A DNA stretch of 64,000 nucleotides, taken from Botryosphaeria dothidea (taxonomy: Eukaryota > Ascomycota > Dothideomycetes > Botryosphaeriales > Botryosphaeriaceae). The position numbers were made by a program, and so were the translations under genes. Under the pieces are notes generated by a model that ran no database searches, was not told where the DNA came from, and was given only the letters and a program-made list of their open reading frames with translations. Shown one piece after another: positions 56,525 through 64,000 of this stretch. The stretch is taken from positions 62,001-126,000 of the forward strand of contig WWBZ02000014.1 of NCBI GenBank assembly GCA_011503125.2. Direction: 5' to 3'. Position 1 is the stretch's first letter. Every line of letters begins with the position of its first letter.

Positions 56525-57754
56525 ATGTCCAACATTTTCGCCACCCCGCCTCATCCGGTTACAAAAGGTATTCTATCCCCTTTTCAGATCTCCGTTCCAG
56601 ATGAAGAGGTACAACACTTCAAAACTCTCCTGAATCTCTGCCCCATCGCGGCGCCCAACTACGCAAATACCGCTTCCCACAATGGCACTTTCGGCGTGAC
56701 GCGCGACTGGCTTAACAATGCAAAGACCTACTGGGAGTCCCAATTCTCATGGCGCGAGCATGAGACGATACTCAACAACATCCCGCAATTCAAAATCCAG
56801 GTTAAGGACGATCACACGCCCGATGGCGATGGCTCGCACTACAGTGTCCACTTTGCGGCGCTCTTTTCTCAGAAAAAGGACGCCATCCCGATCATCATGA
56901 TGCATGGCTGGCCCGGTTCTTTTATCGAGTTCCTACCGATCCTGCTGAAAGTCCTCGACCAGTACGCCGACAAGCCATTCGAGCTACCCTTCCACATTAT
57001 CGTGCCCTCTCTAAGCGGCTTCGGGTTCTCCAGCCCACCGTCGGAGAGCAAGGACTTCTCGCCCATCGACCAGGCGCGCGTGTTGGTCAAGATGATGACG
57101 GTGCTGGGCTTCGACCGCTTCGTCGCGCAGGGCGGCGACCTCGGATCCTTCGTCGCGACAGCTATGGCCGTGCAGCACCCCGAAGTCGCTGCCCTGCACC
57201 TCAACCTTGTCGCCATGCTAACGCCGCCTACCGGTCTAGAGGATCCGTCCTACACGCAGGCGGAGCTAGACGCGCTACAGCGTGCGAAGAGTTTCCTCGC
57301 GACGGAGGCCGACTTTGCGACGCTGCAGGGGCACAAGCCAAGCACAGCAGGCCTGGCTGTCGGCAGCAGCCCCATTGCCCTGCTGGCATGGATTGGGGAG
57401 AAGATGGTGGCGTGGTCGGACCCGGCGACGCGGCCGTCGCTCGATCATATCCTGCTGAACATCAGCCTCTACTGGTTCACGCGGTCGTACCCAACGAGCC
57501 TCTGGTACTACCGTAACTTTGTCGATCCGAGCAGAGGCGACAGAGTGACGATTGAGCACGTCAGAGACAAATTGCTTGGCTTTTCGCTGTTCGCGAAGGA
57601 GCTGGCGTACCCGCCAAAGGCATGGAGGGACGCATGTGGGAATTTCACGTGGTTCAGGGAACATGGGAAGGGTGGCCATTTTGCGGCGTTCGAGCAACCT
57701 GATGAGCTGTGGCAGGATGTCGTTGACTTTGTCACTGAGCAGTGGAAGCAGTAA
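56525..57754 (+). CDS. Epoxide hydrolase, microsomal type (EHN plus alpha/beta hydrolase)
   Basis: A 409-residue single-exon gene. It adds water to epoxides to give diols, in detoxification or secondary metabolism. The N-terminal EHN domain spans about residues 15-120. The alpha/beta-hydrolase core has the oxyanion motif HGWPG (127-131), the nucleophile Asp205 in QGGDLGS, the likely acid Glu359 (FAKEL, as in microsomal EH) and His385 (GGHFAAFE). Length and motif order fit fungal enzymes such as that of Aspergillus niger. The start is ATG 56525 (ACTATGTCC); the frame is open upstream to 56378 but without an earlier ATG. There is no transmembrane anchor, so the protein is probably soluble. Stop codon TAA, no damage seen. 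Substrate unknown. Confidence 0.95.
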   Translation: MSNIFATPPHPVTKGILSPFQISVPDEEVQHFKTLLNLCPIAAPNYANTASHNGTFGVTRDWLNNAKTYWESQFSWREHETILNNIPQFKIQVKDDHTPDGDGSHYSVHFAALFSQKKDAIPIIMMHGWPGSFIEFLPILLKVLDQYADKPFELPFHIIVPSLSGFGFSSPPSESKDFSPIDQARVLVKMMTVLGFDRFVAQGGDLGSFVATAMAVQHPEVAALHLNLVAMLTPPTGLEDPSYTQAELDALQRAKSFLATEADFATLQGHKPSTAGLAVGSSPIALLAWIGEKMVAWSDPATRPSLDHILLNISLYWFTRSYPTSLWYYRNFVDPSRGDRVTIEHVRDKLLGFSLFAKELAYPPKAWRDACGNFTWFREHGKGGHFAAFEQPDELWQDVVDFVTEQWKQ

Positions 57755-58669
57755 GATGGATAGATTGAAGATGGTTAAGTGTAAAAGGCTTAGGGAACCT
57801 GTATGTAAGCAATCCAGGTCGGAATTCCAGAGGCTATTATTTCCTCCATATTAAGCAGTAGTTGCGAGTGTCTTAATATATTAGCTCTCTAACGTTTTGG
57901 AAGAATGTTCTCTATTGCCGTGTACTAGTAACCCCTTAGAAGAACGTACATTCTATTAGTGTAAATAGCCCTCTTTATTCTCTAGTTTATGTTTAAAGGT
58001 AGTGGTGGTTTTATTCTCCAAGATTGCTGGCCGGTTTGGTAAAGATATCGCATAGTTATTAGCCACCATTGACGGGGCTTTATAAATATTCTTACCAACA
58101 GCAAACCTTATCTAGGCTAATTAATGGCGAGGATGATGACTGGGAAGTACCGAGTCTTCAAAAATATCTCTCCTTTACTGTTCCGTTCGGTGGGCATAGA
58201 AACCCAGTTTCAGACGGCATGGTGAGGATGGGAACCCACTGTAGGCCCCATGGCAACAATTATGCGCTCATTCTAGTTCCTTCTACGCACAATCATGGAA
58301 GTTCATCCGACTGTGTACGAGTTTACGGTGGTGGAGCTGCCTTAGATGGGCAAAAAGTTCCTGCCGCTGTGACGAGGTCTTCACGCCATCTCCGCCGGTG
58401 CGACACGGGCTGCGAGAGAGCTTAGACAAACTGGAGAGCGAGTCACAAAATCGTTCCATTTGTACTGCCAACTGTTGCGAAGGCATTTAATCTTGCGTAT
58501 ACTATGTTTGGTATCGAAGGGAAGAGCGATGGGCTCTGCCTGCTTCTATCCCTTGTGTGACCCGTAAAATTAGCTTTCTTTTAGTACCGCCTTAAGCGTA
58601 TGGCTTCAACTGCGAACCAACCATGTCAAACAGTGACGTGTCTATATTTTTCAATCTAAATTTATTATA
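57755..58669. other. Intergenic between convergent genes, nothing recognised
   Basis: This holds the 3' flanks of the epoxide hydrolase and of the membrane protein gene. The frame at 58069-58425 lacks an ATG start and any known domain. I see no RNA gene or repeat. Confidence 0.5.
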
Positions 58670-59983
58670 CTAGCGCGTGATATGATTGAACGCAGATATC
58701 GACCGGTCAGCAGTATCTCCCGACAACGGCCTAACGTTATCCCCTTCGACCTCCACCCTCCCAGGCACCTCGCCCGCCATTTTGCCTACATTCGTCCCAC
58801 CATACATGTAAGCGAGCCCCGAGCTGCCGTCTTTGTGTCCGTACTCCTCTTGCCAATCCCTCGTGTGCGTCACCGAGCCATCTTTACCTCCAGCAGCAGC
58901 GCCGACGCCTCCGCTGCCTCCCAACGATAGATCGCGCACCTCTGGTGCACCCGAATGTCTTCGCGGACCCTGTTGCCATCGCTGCCTCCAAGGTGCAGGC
59001 TGCGGCCGGATACTCTGCACACCGTCTCCGTCTAAGAATCCACTCACTCCATTACTCTCACTACTGCTACCTCCATCCCTGCCCGCACCGCCTCCGATGA
59101 GCACGGCTTCACGCTCGCGGGCGCGGCGACGGATAAAAAAGTAGACGGAACCGCCTAATAGGACTGCGAAGGCTGCGAAGCCAACAACAATACCTGCAAT
59201 ACCTGAGCCTGAGACGCTACCGCCGCCGCCGTTGGGTGGCGAGGATGCGCTGGCAGTGGCGGCTGCAGTGGCAGGGATCTCAGTTGGGTCAGCTACGGTT
59301 ATTGTGTGAGGATCGGGTTCTGCTGCTGCTGTGGTGGTGGGTAACGAGACGGAACTGTCAGAGGAAGGTAATGTTGCTGATGTCGAGGGCAGTAGAGCGG
59401 TGGTCGCTGCTGTTGATGATGCTGAGGTGGAAGATGCGGAAAGCGGCTCTAGTGCTGACGACAATAACGTGAGTGATGCTGACGCTGATGCAGTTGAAGT
59501 TCTATCTGGCGGTAATGACGACATTGAAACAACTGTCGGCGTAGCTGTCGAAGAAGAGATGGAAAAGGTAACAGCAGACGATGTTCTTGTGGTAGATGAC
59601 GGTCTCGCAATAATTGACGGAGATAAGGCTGTCGCCAACGTACTTGTTGATAGGCTCGCTCGTGTTGATGATGGAGAAGGTGCTGATGAAGATGGAGAAT
59701 CTGGAGTGTCTGGCGGGCCAGGCACGACGCCCAGCGCTGGGTTTGCAGGTATGTCGGGTCCAGGAATACCTGCTGGTAGCTGGCATACTGTCCGACCGTT
59801 TGAGTTTGCGCACGTCTGTCCGATAGTGCAGCAGAAGCCGCCGCCGCAGTCAATTTGAAAGAGCGGACATGTATAGCGTGGGACAATGTCGCGGGCGTGT
59901 CGTCTGTTGAGGAGCGGGGCCACTATTGCGTCGACGGCGGGTGCATCGTGGTGTGTAAGGGGTAGTATTGGTTCTTTCGCCAT
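58670..59983 (-). CDS. Single-pass membrane protein: Cys-rich head, Ser/Thr stalk, cytoplasmic tail
   Basis: 437 residues, one exon. The N-terminal part has six cysteines (39, 46, 51, 52, 58, 67) in a C..C..CC..C..C array with GGGFCC, like a small disulfide module. Residues 95-255 are a Ser/Thr/Ala/Pro-rich stalk, likely O-mannosylated. One hydrophobic span, GIAGIVVGFAAFAVLLGGSV (261-280), is followed by a stop-transfer IRRRARER and a polar tail of about 150 residues. This plan is that of fungal wall-stress sensor-like or Mid2-like proteins. No signal peptide follows the chosen ATG (MAKEPILPLTHH); either the true first exon lies upstream beyond an unseen intron, or the span itself serves as signal-anchor. 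Pathway and ligand are unknown. Confidence 0.72.
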   Translation of the reverse strand: MAKEPILPLTHHDAPAVDAIVAPLLNRRHARDIVPRYTCPLFQIDCGGGFCCTIGQTCANSNGRTVCQLPAGIPGPDIPANPALGVVPGPPDTPDSPSSSAPSPSSTRASLSTSTLATALSPSIIARPSSTTRTSSAVTFSISSSTATPTVVSMSSLPPDRTSTASASASLTLLSSALEPLSASSTSASSTAATTALLPSTSATLPSSDSSVSLPTTTAAAEPDPHTITVADPTEIPATAAATASASSPPNGGGGSVSGSGIAGIVVGFAAFAVLLGGSVYFFIRRRAREREAVLIGGGAGRDGGSSSESNGVSGFLDGDGVQSIRPQPAPWRQRWQQGPRRHSGAPEVRDLSLGGSGGVGAAAGGKDGSVTHTRDWQEEYGHKDGSSGLAYMYGGTNVGKMAGEVPGRVEVEGDNVRPLSGDTADRSISAFNHITR

Positions 59984-61651
59984 GCCTTTTCAATGTGTAA
60001 ATAATATTCAGGTGCAAAGTCGGGCGCGAAGTGTATGCCTTTGCGGTATTTCTGTGTTGCAGCTGCTACACCCGAAGCTGTATATGTGAAGCCTGATCTT
60101 GCAGATCATCCGTCCCAGTTTCTACCCAGTTTCGCTCACACTCCAAATAGGCACAACGTATTGGACGGAAAGGAGATGGCGGATACGCGCTTGAAAGAAT
60201 AGGAGTAACACGTCCGACGCCAACGACGGAGCAGTCCAAGACTTATGAGGTGCAGGCAGCACATCGGACAGAAAGCACCCATCGATCAAACGCACTACCC
60301 TCCGAACATCAAAACCTGGCCCTTCCATTTCCCACCCATGGCCACTACAAAACTTTTTTTCACTTTCGCACAAGGCAACTGCCTTTAGTCCCAACTACAA
60401 GCTTAACCTGCGCGCGTTGACGCATCGATTGCCGCGAGACCAGCGAATCATGATGCAGAGCCACACAGCCTGAGACACCCGCTTGCCGCAAGCAGGAACG
60501 GCCGTCACACATCGCCTGCCCAGTCCACCAACCAGGCTGTACCCAGGGGAGAAATAAGAAACTTCACGTGTCGAGATGCTCGGCAATCTCATTGCACCTG
60601 GTCGGCAGCCACACTTTATTCCGACTGCCGAGGTGCTGTGTGCCTTGTGAGAGGGGCCTGTGTTCGAGATCCGCAGACACGACCGCCCTGCTTTCTTTTC
60701 TGCCGCAAAACCGATAGTGGAGCCCACTTATACTTGTATGCCTGATCGGGAGCATGTAAGGATCATCGGTAGCCACCAGAATTAACTAAAGTGACATAGC
60801 ATGAAGAGGACTGTGAGTCTCCAACCCTACCGGGATCGCGAGGTTAAATATAAAGGAACTGCGGCCCTGACCTGATCAGTTTCATCATCCTTAGAAATAC
60901 GTCGCATGATCCTACACGTACCATCGGATCCCCAGTCGAAGGCAAACCACTCTCATGCCGCAATTCATGCGTCTACTGGCCCTAGTTGGAATTATGTCCA
61001 CTACAAACCGGCTTTTAGCGTTTCTCCCGGAATGTCTGTACACACGTGGCTTCCCTCCAATTTGATGCCACATTCAACTTTTTGCTTCCGCCATATTTGT
61101 TAATTCCATTCTTATCTCACATCTTTGCACTTCAAAGCTTCGGCTGTTGCAGAAGAATATAAAATTTCCATTCCCTACATTTCCAGTGGGTCGATTCTAG
61201 TAATTCAACGTGTCGACGAAGCGGACGACGAGAACTGGACGCCGACCATGCCACGCTTATTCCATCATGTCCAACTTAGTTACCGGTCCTCATCGGACCA
61301 CTAGAAGAGTGGTCTTTAATCGTCAGGGTTAGTGCGAGGACGACATCGACGAGGATGTCGCTGTGTGCGCAGCTTTTTCTCATTTGGGAGGTGGGAATGA
61401 TTCGACCTCGAGGGTCGTCTCCGGGTCATTGCGGCGTGCGGGAGTTTTGATTGGATGGCATTGCCTATAGGTCAGATTTATTGCCTTCCCAAGCTCGTAG
61501 TTAAAGAAACACTTGCTCTTCGAGATGAAAACTGACAATTGATGTACTCGGATATATTAACTGGACCCCGTCTGTAGTACGATGACCGTCGTGACATCTG
61601 AGCGCTGTAGACTGATGTGACAACCACAACAAAAACAACCCCTTCCACCAC
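59984..61651. other. Intergenic, nothing recognised
   Basis: About 1.7 kb with only short, domain-free frames on both strands. It includes the promoter of the membrane protein gene (right of 59983) and the 3' flank of the acyltransferase. Base composition is normal, without RIP. An unrecognised small spliced gene cannot be excluded. Confidence 0.45.
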
Positions 61652-63294
61652 TCAACCCTCAATCACCCTTGCGTACCGCAATAGCTCCTCGTCCTTCAAA
61701 AATCTCTTAGCTGTGCGCTGTGCCAGGCCAAGCACCACATCAGTACCCTCGTCCGGCTTTGCACCGCACTCCGGCGGTCGCGTCGGGTATACAAACACTA
61801 TGCCGTCTGCAACGAGAGGAGGCCGGCGCACACGGTTCGGACGCCCGAATCCAAAATCCGCAACTTGATAATACGTCATCGACCGCCAACTTGTACAGTA
61901 AAGCCCTGTTCCAATAAGATTCGGCAGCGTGATGGAGTTCTTGTTCCCCGTGCCTGCGACCCACTCGGCGGTTGCGTTCACGATCTCCGGGGTTGAACAG
62001 CGCGTAATGCCAGCCCTGATGGCGGCTGACACGGCTACGAGGTTGGGATCAGGGAAGTGTGAAGAGAGCGGCAGGGAGGTCAAGATAGAAATTGGGAGCG
62101 TCTGCGTTGGTAGCGCCATGGCATTGCCGTAGAAGCTTTCTGGTACTCCTGCAACGCTGCGAAGGTTAACCGCATGTAATTGTGAGGATGTGGCAGGCAC
62201 TCCGGAGGGGAGGGACTGAAAAACAGGCATGCGGGCGCGTGTTACGGCGCGCCAGATGGTCGCGATGATTGCATCGTACGTGGAGACCCACGGCACTTTA
62301 GCGTTCGTATCTTTGTCCACGCGACCGACGTGAGATTCTTCGACGCCATTCGTACGGACCGCTCCTGGATTGTCCAAGCAAACAAAAGCTGAATCTCTTC
62401 GGCCGTGGTCAGTCTGGACCTGAGCTGGCGATGCGTCAGCCTTGAGCGAAGCCAGCTTGCTTCTTGGAAAGTGCAGCGTAATGAGAGAGATCGGTTCTGT
62501 CGCTGGTGGTGGCTTATCGCCTTCCCCGGCATGATGGACAAAACCAATCTCCTGATGCAGCTCAATCATACGCTTCGCTGATGGCTGCAGTCCGTGGAAG
62601 CACAGCGGAGAACGATCCAGGCGGGGTTGGTCGAAGGATGGAAGCGGCGTCTTGTTGGTCAACGCCCGCGTGTTGGCGGCCCAGTGTGCGACGAAGTGAT
62701 TTGTCCCGGTGCCTGTGGTTGACATCGTCAGTCCTGTTATTTTTTCCGAACAGTATGATTCGAAAACCGACCGTCAGATATGCGATGGTGTGAGGCAACG
62801 CATAGTATGACCCCGCCGCGGATGAAATTGGCTTGCACAACCATTGCTGGCGGATCCGACGTGTCCTGGAATATGTTCGCGATGCGCTTAGAGACCTCCT
62901 CCGGGAACAGCTTGTTAATGTCCATCTTTTCGAATGTGAAATCCGCCTGCTCCAGTGTTGCAAAGTCTGGGAAATCCTCCGCATTGTCCATCACGTTGAC
63001 GGTGAAGTTGACGCCGCCATCTTTTTTCCTCAAAGCTGATAACTTCCCAGTAGTGGGTTCTGTTTGCACCGTTGCAGCGACGATGCCGTATTGATCAACA
63101 GTGATCTGTAAACCCTCTTTTAGATTCTGAACAACAACCTCGCGGTCCTGCTCTTCCTCTAATTTATAGCAAAGGCTCAGCATCGTGTAAAAAGGAGGGG
63201 CCAGGTAGTCGAAGTCGCTCAATTGGAAACTCTCCGTTTCCGGGCCATCTCCAATGCCCAGAGGGCGGATGCAGAATGTCTCTTTGCCCATCAT
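61652..63294 (-). CDS. BAHD-like acyltransferase (trichothecene 3-O-acetyltransferase-like family)
   Basis: Two exons, 63294-62772 and 62712-61652, give 527 residues. The 59-nt intron begins GTCGGT (weak), ends CCACAG and has a CTGAC branch site. Splicing joins HHRISDG to TGTNHFVAHW, restoring the family motif. The catalytic HxxxD is His170-Asp174, and a DFGFG block at 460-464 stands for the structural DFGWG. The family moves acyl groups from acyl-CoA to hydroxyl or amino groups of secondary metabolites; sequence alone does not show the acceptor. Members named after trichothecene acetylation are much broader in function. No terpene cyclase, polyketide synthase or P450 lies nearby in this window, so a cluster role is not supported here. 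No signal peptide; cytosolic. Confidence 0.92.
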
Positions 63295-64000
63295 GCGCTG
63301 TGGTTGATTTTCCGACCTGGTGATTCTCCTGCGCCATGCTTTTATTTTTCATTGATGTGTCCTCTGATAAGGACTTCGCTTATGTGGTGTGAGTAATCTT
63401 TCGTTGTGATGTTGCTGCTTACGCCGAGCCCCTCTATTCAGGGTTTCGTATGGATCCCTTACCCTGGTGTTGGGGGCCGGGAAAACATCGCGTATCTATA
63501 AGAGGAGAAAAGTGGTTCCAATGCATCCTTCAAGTCGCAAAATGGACTTCTGGCCCGCGGGAAAAAAAATTAGTCAATCGGAGTTCCACATTTTGCTGAC
63601 GGCCAGCGCAGACATGGTTGTACGAAAGCGGGGACATTTAAAGGTTTGAATGAATGGAAGGGCCGGGAGCTCAGGGTAAATCCGGAAAAGGAATGAGGCC
63701 GAAGAACGATCCGCATTTGCCGCCGCGCGTTCATCTCTGGAATTCGTATATGCCTCTAGCGGGTCGTAGAGCAAGCATATAGATTACAGATAATCAAGAG
63801 TGTCGAAACTGATAGCGAACATTTGCTCGTGAATGGCAAATATCTGCGAAGCACTAATAAATCAAATTTTAGACAAATTTGTAGGGGAAGTGGAGAATTT
63901 TAACCAAAGGATTTCTCGTTCTGCAGTGCCCACTTTCCCCGCAAACTGGCGAAGGCAGGAGCTGTACCACGTCCAAGTCAGAGAATGACTACGTAAAATT
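63295..64000. other. Upstream region of the acyltransferase, nothing else recognised
   Basis: Contains the presumed acyltransferase promoter. Open frames at 63467-63649 and 63574-63774 overlap on opposite strands and have no domain. A gene beginning beyond 64000 may have its control region here. Confidence 0.4.

Noticed and set aside
58069..58425. 118-codon plus frame as a possible gene
   Set aside because: It begins with TTG, has no ATG near the start, no domain and no splice pattern.
59236..59858. Long plus-strand frames rich in Asp, Glu and Val
   Set aside because: They are the reverse complement of the Ser/Thr/Ala-rich stalk of the membrane protein, which explains their length.
62506..63094. 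Plus-strand frames over the acyltransferase
   Set aside because: Antisense shadows. The minus strand has HxxxD, DFGFG and a consistent intron.
61652..63294. Assignment as a dedicated trichothecene self-protection gene
   Set aside because: Family resemblance only. No trichothecene pathway gene is in the window and the family is broad.

Overview
The window looks like part of a filamentous ascomycete (Pezizomycotina) chromosome. Three things point there: short spliceosomal introns, a heterokaryon-incompatibility (HET) gene, and transposons mutated by repeat-induced point mutation (RIP). In the mutated stretches CpA and TpG are almost absent, TpA is abundant, and reading frames are broken only by TAA and TAG. 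The genus cannot be told from sequence alone.

Positions 1-47196 are one transposon nest whose layers were separated by finding LTR ends and target-site duplications (TSDs). From outside in: (0) Gypsy-F, a plus-strand chromovirus of which only the chromodomain and 3' LTR remain (46646-47196); (1) Gypsy-D, minus strand (43846-46645); (2) LINE-2, minus strand, seen as five short pieces between 43845 and 1; (3) Gypsy-E (19-6404), Copia-B (6545-11905), Gypsy-A (11984-37369) and Gypsy-C (37443-43223), all inside LINE-2; (4) Copia-A (15265-20636) and LINE-1 (22943-36998), both inside Gypsy-A; (5) Gypsy-B (25532-32839), SINE copy 2 (33962-34569) and a solo Copia LTR (35698-35937), all inside LINE-1; (6) SINE copy 1 (25722-26340) and a solo LTR of another family (31414-31704), both inside Gypsy-B. 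After subtraction Gypsy-B measures about 6.38 kb against 6,386 bp for its uninterrupted sibling Gypsy-E, which supports the map. The four Gypsy families whose 5' end is visible (A, B/E, C, D) carry a short segment after the 5' LTR complementary to a segment within the LTR, as in self-priming Tf1/sushi elements. Both Copia elements carry a segment complementary to a tRNA anticodon arm. RIP is saturating in most of the nest but light or absent in Copia-A, the 5' kilobase of Gypsy-E, the 5' end of LINE-1 and part of Gypsy-A pol.

Positions 47227-64000 are ordinary euchromatin-like DNA: a D-2-hydroxyacid dehydrogenase (minus), a remnant of a fungal transcription-factor domain (plus), malate dehydrogenase with three introns (minus), an MFS sugar transporter with two introns and a one-base deletion near its end (plus), a 5'-truncated and frameshifted HET gene (minus), a microsomal-type epoxide hydrolase (plus), a Ser/Thr-rich single-pass membrane protein (minus) and a BAHD-like acyltransferase with one intron (minus). 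The functions are metabolic and surface-related. I do not see a coherent biosynthetic cluster. The decay of the transcription-factor remnant, transporter and HET gene suggests a degenerating subtelomere-like or TE-flanking accessory region.

The most interesting material is the nest: a candidate new tRNA-derived SINE family, self-priming in all testable Gypsy families, and an old LINE reading frame that stays in register across four insertion scars.
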